64,000 bases of DNA from Halictus rubicundus (GCF_050948215.1 NW_027488830.1:62001-126000); one strand, 5' to 3'. Shown: positions 13,929 to 26,920, counted from the first letter of the stretch. Notes: generated by a model not told the origin, from the sequence alone. Program-made: numbers and translations.

Positions 13929-16771
13929 ATAGGATAGGATAGAGGATATGATAGGATAGAGGATAGGATAGGATAGAGGATAGGATAGAATAGAGGATAG
14001 GATAGGATAGAGAATAGGATATAGGATTGGATAGGATAGAGGATAGAATAGGATAGAGGATAGGATAGGATAGAGGATAGGATAGGATAAACGATAGGAT
14101 AGGATAGAGGACAGGATAGGATAGAGGATAGGATAGAGGATAGGATAGGATAGGATAGAGGATAGGATAGGAGAGAGAATAGGTTAGGATAGAGGATAGG
14201 ATATCATAGAGGATAGGATAGGATAGAGAATAGGATATAGGATTGGATAGGATAGCGGATAGGATAGGATAGAGGATAGGATAGGATAGAGTATAGGATA
14301 GGATAGAGAATAGGATAGGATAGAGGATAGGATAGGATAGAGGATAGGTTAGGATAGAGGATAGGATATGATAGAGGATAGGATAGGATAGAGGATAGGA
14401 TAGAATAGGATAGAGGATAGGATAGGATAGAGGATTGGATAGGATAGCGGATTGGATAGGATAGAGGATAGGATAGGATAGAGGATAGGATAGGATGGAG
14501 AATAGGATATAGGATTGGATAGGATAGAGAATAGGATAGAGGATAGGATAGGATAGAGGATAGGATAGGATAGAGAATAGGATAGGATAGGCGATAGGAT
14601 AGAATAGAGGATACTATAGGATAGTGAATAGGATATAGGATTGGATGGGATAGCGGATAGGATAGGATAGAAGATAGGATAGAATAGAGGATAGGATAGG
14701 ATATAGGATTGGATAGGATAGCGGATAGAATAGGATAGAGAATAGGATAGGATAGAGGATAGGATAGGATAGAGGACAGGATAGGATAGAGGATAGGATA
14801 GGATAGAGGATAGGATAGGATAGGGGATAGGATAGGATAGAGGATATGATAGGATAGAGGATAGGATAGGATAGAGGATAGGATAGAATAGAGGATAGGA
14901 TAGGATAGAGAATAGGATATGGGATTGGATAGGATAGAGAATACGATATAGGATTGGATAGGATAGAGGATAGTAAAGGATAGAGGATAGGATAGGATAG
15001 CGGATAGGATATGTTAGAGGATAGGATAGGATAGAGGATAGGATAGGATAAACGATAGGATAGGATAGAGGATAGGATAGGATAGAGGATAGGATAGGAT
15101 AGGATGGAGGATAGGATAGGATAGAGAATAGGTTAGGATAGAGGATAGGATATCATAGAGGATAGGATAGGATAGAGAATAGGATATAGGATTGGATAGG
15201 ATAGAGGATAGAATGGGATAGAGGATAGGATAGGATAGAGGATAGGATAGGATAGAGAATAGGATAGGATAGAGGATAGGATAGGATAGAGGATAGGATA
15301 GGATAGAGGATAGGATATGATAGAGGGTAGGATAGGATAGAGGATAGGATAGGATACGATAGAGGATAGGATAGAGGATAGGATAGGATGGAGAATAGGA
15401 TATAGGATTGGATAGGATAGAGAATAGGATATAGGATTGGATAGGATAGCGGATAGGATAGGATAGAGGATAGGATAGGATAGAGAATAGGATAGGATAG
15501 ATGATAGGATAGGATAGAGGATAGGATAGGATAGAGGATAGGATAGGATAGAGGATAGGATAGGATAGAGAATAGGATAGGATAGAGGATAGGATAGGAT
15601 AGAGGATAGGATAGGATAGAGGATAGGATAGGATAGAGGATAGGATACGATAGAGGATAGGATACGATAGAGGATAGGATAGGATAGAGGATACGATATA
15701 GGATTGGATAGGATAGAGGATAGGATACGATAGAGGATAGGATAGGATAGAGGATAGGATAGGACAGAGAATAGGATAGGATAGAGGATAGGATAGGATA
15801 GAGCATAGGATAGGATAGAGGATAGGATAGGATAGGGGATAGGATAGGATAGAGGATATGATAGGATAGAGGATAGGATAGGATAGAGGATAGGATATAG
15901 GATTGGATAGGATAGCGGATAGGATAGGATAGAGGATAGGATAGAATAGAGGATAGGATATGATAGAGGATAGGATATAGGATTGGATAGAATAGAGGAT
16001 AGGATAGAGGATAGGATATGATAGAGGATAGGATATAGGATTGGATAGAATAGAGGATAGTATAGGATAGAGGATAGGATATCATAGAGGATAGGATAGG
16101 ATAGAGAATAGGATATAGGATTGGATAGGATAGCGGATAGGATAGGATAGAGGATAGGATAGAGGATAGGATAGGATAGGATAGAGGATAGGATAGGAGA
16201 GAGAATAGGTTAGGATAGAGGATAGGATATCATAGAGGATAGGATAGGATAGAGAATAGGATATAGGATTGGATAGGATAGAGGATAGAATGGGATAGAG
16301 GATAGGATAGGATAGAGGATAGGATAGGATAGAGAATAGGATAGGATAGAGGATAGGATAGGATAGAGGATAGGATAGGATAGAGGATAGGATATGATAG
16401 AGGGTAGGATAGGATAGAGGATAGGATAGGATACGATAGAGGATAGGATAGGATAGAGGATTGGATAGGATAGAGGATAGGATAGGATAGAGGATAGGAT
16501 AGGATAGAGGATAGGATAGGATGGAGAATAGGATATAGGATTGGATAGGATAGAGAATAGGATATAGGATTGGATAGGATAGCGGATAGGATAGGATAGA
16601 GGATAGGATAGGATAGAGAATAGGATAGGATAGATGATAGGATAGGATAGAGGATAGGATAGGATAGAGGATAGGATAGGATAGAGGATAGGATAGGAAA
16701 GAGAATAGGATAGGATAGAGGATAGGATAGGATAGAGGATAGGATAGGATAGAGGATAGGATAGGATAGAG
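13929..16771 (+). repeat. Duplicated segment A, copy 2 (offset 4,964 bp)
   Basis: Partner of 8,965-11,807, in the same orientation with no register change across the compared landmarks. Constant offset means no net insertion or deletion over ~2.8 kb, so the duplication is young compared with most of the array. Small differences exist: the GG spacer at ~9,628 corresponds to GG CGATA near 14,590. The final kilobase also belongs to segment B, which shows that the block has been reused in more than one exchange. Confidence 0.88.
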
Positions 16772-17475
16772 GATAGGATACGATAGAGGATAGGATACGA
16801 TAGAGGATAGGATAGGATAGAGGATACGATATAGGATTGGATAGGATAGAGGATAGGATACGATAGAGGATAGGATAGGATAGAGGATAGGATAGGATAG
16901 AGAATAGGATAGGATAGAGGATAGGATAGGATAGAGCATAGGATAGGATAGAGGATAGGATAGGATAGGGGAGAGGATAGGATAGAGGATATGATAGGAT
17001 AGAGGATAGGATAGGATAGAGGATAGGATATAGGATTGGATAGGATAGCGGATAGGATAGGATAGAGGATAGGATAGAATAGAGGATAGGATATGATAGA
17101 GGATAGGATATAGGACTGGATAGAATAGAGGATAGGATAGAGGATAGGATATGATAGAGGACAGGATATAGGATTGGATAGAATAGAGGATAGTATAGGA
17201 TAGAGGATAGGATATCATAGAGGATAGGATAGGATAGAGAATAGGATATAGGATTGGATAGGATAGCGGATAGGATAGGATAGAGGATAGGATAGGATAA
17301 AGGATAGGATACGATAGAGGATAGGATAGGATATAGGATTGGATAGGATAGCGGATAGGATAGGATAGAGAATAGGTTAGGATAGAGGATAGGATATCAT
17401 AGAGGATAGGATAGGATAGAGAATAGGATATAGGATTGGATAGGATAGAGGATAGAATGGGATAGAGGATAGGAT
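15904..17475 (+). repeat. Duplicated segment B, copy 2
   Basis: Partner of 11,952-13,540 (offsets above). It shares the private AATGGG monomers at 16,289 and 17,456, the AGGGTAGG monomer at 16,401 and the GGGGAGAGG variant (near 13,033 and 16,969). It overlaps the end of segment A copy 2, so 15.9-16.8 kb has counterparts at both 10.9-11.8 kb and 11.95-12.8 kb. The right edge is where the AATGGG monomer here is followed by consensus monomers while copy 1 goes directly to an ACGATA monomer. Confidence 0.85.
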
Positions 17476-20400
17476 AGGATAGAGGATAGGATAGGATAGA
17501 GAATAGGATAGGATAGAGGATAGGATAGGATAGAGGATAGGATAGGATAGAGGATAGGATATGATAGAGGGTAGGATAGGATAGAGGATAGGATAGGATA
17601 CGATAGAGGATAGGATAGGATAGAGGATTGGATAGGATAGAGGATAGGATAGGATAGAGGATAGGATAGGATAGAGGATAGGATAGGATGGAGAATAGGA
17701 TATAGGATTGGATAGGATAGAGAATAGGATATAGGATTGGATAGGATAGCGGATAGGATAGGATAGAGGATAGGATATGATAGAGGACAGGATATAGGAT
17801 TGGATAGAATAGAGGATATGATAGAGGATAGGATAGGATAGGATAGAGGATAGGATAGGATAGAGGATAGGATAGGATAGAGGATAGGATAGGATAGAGG
17901 ATAGGATATAGGATTGGATAGAATAGAGGATAGGATAGAGGATAGGATATGATAGAGGACAGGATATAGGATTGGATAGAATAGAGGATAGGATAGAGGA
18001 TAGGATAGGATAGGATAGAGGATAGGATAGGATAGAGGATAGGATAGGATAGGATAGAGGATAGGATAGGATAGAGGATAGGATAGGATAGAGGATAGGA
18101 TAGGATAGGATAGAGGATAGGATAGAATAGAGGATAGGATATGATAGAGGATAGGATATAGGATTGGATAGAATAGAGGATAGGATAGAGGATAGGATAT
18201 GATAGAGGACAGGATATAGGATTGGATAGAATAGAGGATAGGATAGAGGATAGGATAGAATAGGATAGAGGATAGGATAGGATAGAGGATAGGATAGGAT
18301 AGGATAGAGGATAGGATAGGATAGAGGATAGGATAGGATAGAGGATAGGATAGGATAGCGGATAGGATAGGATAGAGGATAGGATAGGATGGAGAATAGG
18401 ATAGGATAGATGATAGGATAGGATACAGAATAGGATAGGATAGAGGATAGGATAGGATAGAGGATAGGATAGGATAGAGGATAGTATAGGATAGAGGATA
18501 GGATATCATAGAGGATAGGATAGGATAGAGAATAGGATATAAGATTGGATAGGATAGCGGATAGGATAGGATAGAGAATAGGATAGGATAGAGGATAGGA
18601 TAGGATCGAGGATAGGATAGGATAGAGGATAGGATAGGATAGGTGATAGGATAGGATAGAGGATAGTATAGGATAGAGGATAGGATATCATAGAGGATAG
18701 GATAGGATAGAGAATAGGATATAGGATAGGATAGGATAGAGGATAGGATAGGATAAAGGATAGGATACGATAGAGGATAGGATAGGATATAGGATTGGAT
18801 AGGATAGCGGATAGGATAGGATAGAGGATAGGATATGATAGAGGACAGGATATAGGATTGGATAGAATAGAGGATATGATAGAGGATAGGATAGGATAGG
18901 ATAGAGGATAGGATAGGATAGAGGATAGGATAGGATAGAGAATAGGATATAGGATTGGATAGGATAGCGGATAGGATAGGATAGAGGATAGGATAGAATA
19001 GAGGATAGGATATGATAGAGGATAGGATATAGGATTGGATAGAATAGAGGATAGGATAGGATAGAGGATAGGATAGGATAGAGAATAGGATAGGATAGAG
19101 GATAGGATAGGATAGAGGATATGATAGGATAGAGGATAGGATAGGGTAGAGGATAGTATAGGATAGAGGATAGGATATCATAGAGGATAGGATAGGATAG
19201 AGAATAGGATATAGGATTGGATAGGATAGCGGATAGGATAGGATAGAGGATAGGATAGGATAAAGGATAGGATACGATAGAGGATAGGATAGGATAGAGG
19301 ATAGGATAGGATAGAGAATAGGATAGGATAGAGGATAGGATAGGATAGAGGATAGGATAGGATAGAGGATAGGATAGGATAGAGGATAGGATACGATAGA
19401 GGATAGGATAGGATAGAGGATACGATATAGGATTGGATAGGATAGAGGATAGGATACGATAGAGGATAGGATAGGATAGAGGATAGGATAGGATAGAGAA
19501 TAGGATAGGATAGAGGATAGGATAGGATAGAGCATAGGATAGGATAGAGGATAGGATAGGATAGGGGATAGGATAGGATAGAGGATATGATAGGATAGAG
19601 GATAGGATAGGATAGAGGATAGGATATAGGATTGGATAGGATAGCGGATAGGATAGGATAGAGGATAGGATAGAATAGAGGATAGGATATGATAGAGGAT
19701 AGGATATAGGATTGGATAGAATAGAGGATAGGATAGAGGATAGGATATGATAGAGGACAGGATATAGGAATGGATAGAATAGAGGATAGGATAGAGGATA
19801 GGATAGGATAGGATAGAGGATAGGATAGGATAGAGGATAGGATAGGATAGGATAGAGGATAGGATAGGATAGAGGATAGGATAGGATAGAGGATAGGATA
19901 GGATAGAGGATAGGATAGGATAGCGGATAGGATAGGATAGAGGATAGGATAGGATGCAGAATAGGATAGCATAGATGATAGGATAGGATACAGAATAGGA
20001 TAGGATAGAGGATAGGATAGGATGGAGGATAGGATAGGATAGAGGATAGTATAGGATAGAGGATAGGATATCATAGAGGATAGGATAGGATAGAGAATAG
20101 GATATAAGATTGGATAGGATAGCGGATAGGATAGGATAGAGAATAGGATAGGATAGAGGATAGGATAGGATCGAGGATAGGATATTATAGAGGATAGGAT
20201 AGGATAGGTGATAGGATAGGATAGAGGATAGTATAGGATAGAGGATAGGATATCATAGAGGATAGGATAGGATAGAGAATAGGATAGGATAGAGGATAGG
20301 ATATAGGATTGGATAGAATAGAGGATAGGATAGAGGATAGGATATGATAGAGGACAGGATATAGGATTGGATAGAATAGAGGATAGGATAGAGGATAGGA

Positions 20401-23400
20401 TAGGATAGGATAGAGGATAGGATAGGATAGAGGATAGGATAGGATAGGATAGAGGATAGGATAGGATAGAGGATAGGATAGGATAGAGGATAGGATAGGA
20501 TAGCGGATAGGATAGGATAGAGGATAGGATAGGATGGAGAATAGGATAGGATAGATGATAGGATAGGATACAGAATAGGATAGGATAGAGGTTAGGATAG
20601 GATAGAGGATAGGATAGGATAGAGGATAGGATATAGGATTGGATAGAATAGAGGATAGGATAGAGGATAGGATATGATAGAGGACAGGATATAGGATTGG
20701 ATAGAATAGAGGATAGGATAGAGGATAGGATAGGATAGGATAGAGGATAGGATAGGATAGAGGATAGGATAGGATAGGATAGAGGATAGGATAGGATAGA
20801 GGATAGGATAGGATAGAGGATATTATAGGATAGAGGATAGGATAGGATAGGATAGAGGATAGGATAGAATAGAGGATAGGATATGATAGAGGATAGGATA
20901 TAGGATTGGATAGAATAGAGGATAGGATAGAGGATAGGATATGATAGAGGACAGGATATAGGATTGGATAGAATAGAGGATAGGATAGAGGATAGGATAG
21001 AATAGGATAGAGGATAGGATAGGATAGGATAGAGGATAGGATAGGATAGAGGATAGGATAGGATAGAGGATAGGATAGGATAGAGGATAGTATAGGATAG
21101 AGGATAGGATATCATAGAGGATAGGATAGGATAGAGAATAGGATATAAGATTGGATAGGATAGCGGATAGGATAGGATAGAGAATAGGATAGGATAGAGG
21201 ATAGGATAGGATCGAGGATAGGATAGGATAGAGGATAGGATAGGATAGGTGATAGGATAGGATAGAGGATAGTATAGGATAGAGGATAGGATAGGATAAA
21301 GGATAGGATACGATAGAGGATAGAATAGGATATAGGATTGGATAGGATAGCGGATAGGATAGGATAGAGGATAGGATATGATAGAGGACAGGATATAGGA
21401 TTGGATAGAATAGAGGATATGATAGAGGATAGGATAGGATAGGATAGAGGATAGGATAGGATAGAGGATAGGATAGGATAGAGGATAGGATAGAATAGAG
21501 GATAGGATAGATGATAGGATAGGATAGGATAGAGGATAGGATAGGATAGAGAATAGGTTAGGATAGAGGATAGGACATCATAGAGGATAGGATAGGATAG
21601 AGGATAGGATATAGGATTGGATAGAATAGAGGATATGATAGAGGATAGGATAGGATAGGATAGAGGATAGGATAGGATAGAGGATATTATATCATAGAGG
21701 ATAGGATAGGATAGAGGATAGGATAGGATAGAGGATAGGATAGGATAGAGAATAGGATAGGATAGAGGATAGGATAGGATAGAGGATATGATAGGATAGA
21801 GGATAGGATAGGGTAGAGGATAGTATAGGATAGAGGATAGGATATCATAGAGGATAGGATAGGATAGAGAATAGGATATAGGATTGGATAGGATAGCGGA
21901 TAGGATAGGATAGAGGATAGGATAGGATAAAGGATAGGATACGATAGAGGATAGGATAGGGTAGAGGATAGGATAGGATAGAGAATAGGATAGGATAGAG
22001 TATAGGATAGGATAGAGGATAGGATATGATAGAGGATAGGATAGGATAGAGGATAGGATAGGATAGGGGATAGGATAGGATAGAGGATATGATAGGATAG
22101 AGGATAGGATAGGATAGAGGATAGAATAGAATAGAGGATAGGATAGGATAGAGAATAGGATATAGGATTGGATAGGATAGAGGATAGAATAGGATAGAGG
22201 ATAGGATAGGATAGCGGATAGGATATGTTAGAGGATAGGATAGGATAGAGGATAGGATAGGATAAACGATAGGATAGGATAGAGGATAGGATATAACAGA
22301 GGATAGGATAGGATAGAGAATAGGATAGGATAGAGGATAGGATAGGATAGAGGATAGGATAGGATAGAGAATAGGATAGGATACAGGATAGGATAGGATA
22401 GAGGATAGGATAGGATAGAGGATAGGATAGGATAGAGGATAGGATATCATAGAGGATAGGATAGGATAGAGAATAGGATATAGGATTGGATAGGATAGCG
22501 GATAGGATAGGATAGAGGATAGGATAGGATAAAGGATAGGATACGATAGAGGATAGGATAGGGTAGAGGATAGGATAGGATAGAGAATAGGATAGGATAG
22601 AGTATAGGATAGGATAGAGGATAGGATAGGATAGAGGATAGGATAGGATAGAGGATAGGATAGGATAGGGGATAGGATACGATAGAGGATAGGATAGGAT
22701 AGAGGATACGATATAGGATTGGATAGGATAGATCATAGGATACGATAGAGGATAGGATAGGATAGAGGATAGGATAGGATAGAGAATAGGATAGGATAGA
22801 GGATAGGATAGGATAGAGCATAGGATAGGATAGAGGATAGGATAGGATAGGGGATAGGATAGGATAGAGGATATGATAGGATAGAGGATAGGATAGGATA
22901 GAGGATAGGATATAGGATTGGATAGGATAGCGGATAGGATAGGATAGAGGATAGGATAGAATAGAGGATAGGATATGATAGAGGATAGGATATAGGAATG
23001 GATAGAATAGAGGATAGGATAGAGGATAGGATATGATAGAGGACAGGATATAGGATTGGATAGAATAGAGGATAGGATAGAGGATAGGATAGGATAGGAT
23101 AGAGGATAGGATAGGATAGAGGATAGGATAGGATAGGATAGAGGATAGGATAGGATAGAGGATAGGATAGGATAGCGGATAGGAGAGGATAGAGAATAGG
23201 ATAGGATAGAGGATAGGATAGGATAGGTGATAGGATAGGATAGAGGATAGTATAGGATAGAGGATAGGATATCATAGAGGATAGGATAGGATAGAGAATA
23301 GGATATAGGATTGGATAGGATAGCGGATAGGATAGGATGGAGGATAGGATAGGATAAAGGATAGGATACGATAGAGGATAGGATAGGATATAGGATTGGA

Positions 23401-23424
23401 AAGGATAGCGGATAGGATAGGATA

Positions 23425-23909
23425 GAGGATAGGATATGATAGAGGACAGGATATAGGATTGGATAGAATAGAGGATATGATAGAGGATAGGATAGGATAG
23501 GATAGAGGATAGGATAGGATAGAGGATAGGATAGGATAGAGGATAGGATAGAATAGAGGATAGGATAGAGGATAGGATAGGATAGAGGATAGGATAGAAT
23601 AGAGGATAGGATAGAGGATAGGATAGGATAGGATAGAGGATAGGATAGGATAGAGAATAGGTTAGGATAGAGGATAGGATATCATAGAGGATAGGATAGG
23701 ACAGAGAATAGGATATAGGATTGGATAGGATAGGATAGGATAGGATAGGATAGGATAGAGGATAGGATAGGATAGAGGATAGGATAGGATAGAGGATAGG
23801 ATAGGATAGAGAATAGGATAGGATAGAGGATAGGATAGGATAGAGGATATGATAGGATAGAGGATAGGATAGGGTAGAGGATAGTATAGGATAGAGGATA
23901 GGATATCAT
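23425..23909 (+). repeat. Long-range copy of ~6,845-7,313 (offset ~16.6 kb)
   Basis: GGACAGG monomers at 6,862 and 23,441 are 16,579 bp apart. TATCAT landmarks at 7,084/23,680 and 7,308/23,904 are 16,596 bp apart, a 17-bp difference. Both copies carry the rare GGACAGAG change followed by a long run of consensus pentamers without GA spacers. The same run follows GGACAGAG at 8,521 and GGGCAGAG at ~26,170, ~28,451 and ~34,472, so an A-to-G change splits this block into two sub-lineages. Confidence 0.78.
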
Positions 23910-25189
23910 AGAGGATAGGATAGGATAGAGAATAGGATATAGGATTGGATAGGATAGCGGATAGGATAGGATAGAGGATAGGATAGGATAAAGGATAGGA
24001 TACGATAGAGGATAGGATAGGGTAGAGGATAGGATAGGATAGAGAATAGGATAGGATAGAGTATAGGATAGGATAGAGGATAGGATAGGATAGAGGATAG
24101 GATAGGATAGAGGATAGGATAGGATAGGGGATAGGATAGGATAGAGGATATGATAGGATAGAGGATAGGATAGGATAGAGGATAGAATAGAATAGAGGAT
24201 AGGATAGGATAGAGAATAGGATATAGGATTGGATAGGATAGAGGATAGAATAGGATAGAGGATAGGATAGGATAGCGGATAGGATATGTTAGAGGATAGG
24301 ATAGGATAGAGGATAGGATAGGATAAACGATAGGATAGGATAGAGGATAGGATAGGATAGAGGATAGGATAGGATAGAGAATAGGATAGGATAGAGGATA
24401 GGATAGGATAGAGGATAGGATAGGATAGAGAATAGGATAGGATAGAGGATAGGATAGGATAGAGGATAGGATAGGATAGAGGATAGGATAGAGGATAGGA
24501 TACGATAGAGGAAAGGATAGGATAGAGAATAGGATAGGATAGAGGATAGGATAGGATAGAGGATAGGATAGGATAGAGGATAGGATAGGATAGAGGATAG
24601 GATACGATAGAGGAAAGGATAGGATAGAGGATAGGATAGGATAGGGGATAGGATAGGATAGAGGATATGATAGGATAGAGGATAGGATAGGATAGAGGAT
24701 AGGATAGGATAGAGGATATGATAGGATAGAGGATAGGATAGGATAGAGGATAGGATATAGGATTGGATAGGATAGCGGATAGGATAGGATAGAGGATAGG
24801 ATAGAATAGAGGATAGGATATGATAGAGGATAGGATATAGGATTGGATAGAATAGAGGATAGGATAGAGGATAGGATATGATAGAGGACAGGATATAGGA
24901 TTGGATAGAATAGAGGATAGGATAGAGGATAGGATAGGATAGGATAGAGGATAGGATAGGATAGAGGATAGGATAGGATAGGATAGAGGATAGGATAGAG
25001 GATAGGATAGGATAGAGGATAGGATAGGATAGAGGATAGGATAGGATAGCGGATAGGATAGGATAGAGGATAGGATAGGATGGAGAATAGGATAGGATAG
25101 ATGATAGGATAGGATACATAATAGGATAGGATAGAGGATAGGATAGGATAGAGGATAGGATAGGATAGAGGATAGTATAGGATAGAGGA

Positions 25190-26308
25190 TAGGATATCAT
25201 AGAGGATAGGATAGGATAGAGAATAGGATATAAGATTGGATAGGATAGCGGATAGGATAGGATAGAGAATAGGATAGGATAGAGGATAGGATAGGATCGA
25301 GAATAGGATAGGATAGAGGATAGGATAGGATAGGTGATAGGATAGGATAGAGGATAGTATAGGATAGAGGATAGGATAGGATAGAGGATAGGATAGGATA
25401 GGATAGAGGATAGGATAGAATAGAGGATAGGATATGATAGAGGATAGGATATAGGATTGGATAGAATAGAGGATAGGATAGAGGATAGGATATGATAGAG
25501 GATAGGATATAGGATTGGATAGAATAGAGGATAGAATAGAGGATAGGATAGGATAGGATAGAGGATAGGATAGGATAGAGGATAGGATAGGATAGGATAG
25601 AGGATAGGATAGGATAGAGGATAGGATAGGATAGAGGATAGGATAGGATAGAGGATAGGATAGGATAGCGGATAGGATAGGATAGAGGATAGGATAGGAT
25701 GGAGAATAGGATAGGATAGATGATAGGATAGGATACAGAATAGGATAGGATAGAGGATAGGATAGGATAGAGGATAGGATATTATAGAGGATAGTATAGG
25801 ATAGAGGATAGGATATCATAGAGGATAGGATAGGATAGAGAATAGGATATAAGATTGGATAGGATAGCGGATAGGATAGGATAGAGAATAGGATAGGATA
25901 GAGGATAGGATAGGATCGAGGATAGGATAGGATAGAGGATAGGATAGGATAGGTGATAGGATAGGATAGAGGATAGTATAGGATAGAGGATAGGATATCA
26001 TAGAGGATAGGATAGGATAGAGGATAGGATAGGATAGTGGATAGGATAGGATAGAGGATAGGATAGAATAGAGGATAGGATAGAGGATAGGATAGGATAG
26101 GATAGAGGATAGGATAGGATAGAGAATAGGTTAGGATAGAGGATAGGATATCATAGAGGATAGGATAGGGCAGAGAATAGGATATAGGATTGGATAGGAT
26201 AGGATAGGATAGGATAGAGGATAGGATAGGATAGAGGATAGGATAGGATAGAGGATAGGATAGGATAGAGAATAGGATAGGATAGAGGATAGGATAGGAT
26301 AGAGGATA
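25190..26308 (+). repeat. Segment copied at ~27,490-28,591 and ~33,511-34,612
   Basis: TATCAT landmarks 25,814, 25,996 and 26,149 each match ones exactly 2,283 bp further on (28,097, 28,279, 28,432). TATCAT 25,195 and the GAATA-GAATA monomer at 25,531 match at 2,300 bp (27,495, 27,831). The difference is one 17-bp monomer. Since the target lies inside the 6,021-bp unit, this segment is present three times in the window. The right edge is a GAATA monomer here against a TGATA monomer in the copies. Confidence 0.85.
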
Positions 26309-26880
26309 GAATAGGATAGAGGATAGGATAGGATAGCGGATAGGATATGTTAGAGGATAGGATAGGATAGAGGATAGGATAGGATAAACGATAGGATAGG
26401 ATAGAGGATAGGATAGGATAGAGGATAGGATAGGATAGAGAATAGGATAGGATAGAGGATAGGATAGGATAGAGGATAGGATAGGATAGAGGATAGGATA
26501 GAATAGAGGATAGGATATGATAGAGGATAGGATATAGGATTGGATAGAATAGAGGATAGGATAGAGGATAGGATATGATAGAGGACAGGATATAGGATTG
26601 GATAGAATAGAGGATAGGATAGAGGATAGGATAGGATAGGATAGAGGATAGGATAGGATAGGAGGATAGGATAGGATAGAGGATAGGATAGGATAGGATA
26701 GAGGATAGGATAGGATAGAGGATAGGATAGGATAGAGGATAGGATAGGATAGAGAATAGGATAGGATAGAGGATAGGATAGGATAGAGAATAGGATAGGA
26801 TAGAGGATAGGATAGGATAGAGGATAGGATAGGATAGCGGATAGGATAGGATAGAGGATAGTATAGGATAGAGGATAGGA

Positions 26881-26920
26881 TATCATAGAGGATAGGATAG
26901 GATAGAGAATAGGATATCAT
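26881..26920 (+). repeat. Closely paired TATCAT landmarks near the 6,021-bp unit boundary
   Basis: Two TATCAT sequences lie only 34 bp (two monomers) apart, at 26,881 and 26,915, and again at 32,902 and 32,936 in the second 6,021-bp copy. Elsewhere the closest spacings are about 68 bp or more. The second TATCAT replaces the TA-GGATT monomer that normally follows a GAATA pentamer, so the pair looks like the scar of an exchange between two modules. It lies ~50 bp inside the left edge of each 6,021-bp unit. Confidence 0.75.

Larger units (their letters stand above)
10248..17461 (+). repeat. Regional variant family: TAGAATGGGATAG monomer, seven copies
   Basis: The pentamer pair GAATG GGATA, in the context TAGAATGGGATAG, occurs at 10,248, 11,325, 12,337, 13,521, 15,212, 16,289 and 17,456, each shortly after a TATCAT/GGATT module. 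I did not see this context elsewhere in the window. A different AATGGG, next to a TA-spacer monomer, is at ~4,694. All seven copies are explained by the A, B and 1,012-bp duplications. This is therefore a single mutation amplified with its block and confined to that 7-kb domain. Confidence 0.82.
17476..26830 (+). repeat. Central mixed domain of the array
   Basis: No gene or unique sequence is present. The domain shares blocks with both flanks. An AGCATAGG block at 10,838, ~13,001, 15,802 and 16,935 reappears at 19,531 and 22,817 (3,286 bp apart). The 188-bp TATCAT block recurs at 18,504, 20,069 and 25,814. A CA-spacer/GAATA monomer preceded by a TGATA monomer recurs near 18,411, 19,975, 20,552, 25,094 and 25,721. 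Segments near 21.3 and 21.84 kb match 8.25 and 8.65 kb, and ~23.3-23.9 kb matches 6.7-7.3 kb. The 25.2-26.31 kb segment is copied in the following domain. The longest open frame of the window (1,004 codons, - strand, 23,906-26,920) falls mainly here and only reflects the repeat's lack of stop codons. Confidence 0.85.
1..26920 (+). repeat. TATCAT landmark monomers, left part: position list
   Basis: The monomer GA GGATA GGATA TCATA is a rare but regularly recurring variant. First bases of TATCAT found by reading: 53, 716, 1289, 1755, 2340, 2804, 3450, 3989, 4312, 4562, 4676, 5067, 5317, 5635, 5902, 6174, 6424, 6606, 7084, 7308, 7558, 7956, 8138, 8502, 8653, 9238, 10187, 11116, 11264, 12128, 12276, 13278, 13460, 14202, 15151, 16080, 16228, 17213, 17395, 18504, 18686, 19176, 20069, 20251, 21110, 21690, 21843, 22445, 23270, 23680, 23904, 25195, 25814, 25996, 26149, 26881, 26915. 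The copy at 21,576 has mutated to CATCAT. Spacing is irregular, from 34 bp to over 1 kb, so the higher-order repeat has no single fixed period. A few copies may have been missed. Confidence 0.85.

Noticed and set aside
23906..26920. 1,004-codon open frame on the minus strand, and all other long minus-strand frames
   Set aside because: The repeat lacks stop codons in every minus frame, overlapping frames are open at the same places, and the translation is a 17-residue cycle fixed by the 17-bp monomer. Starts come from TATCAT (ATG on the minus strand) and ends from GGTTA, TGTTA or TCA in the same landmarks. There is no domain, codon bias, splice structure or promoter, so these are not genes.
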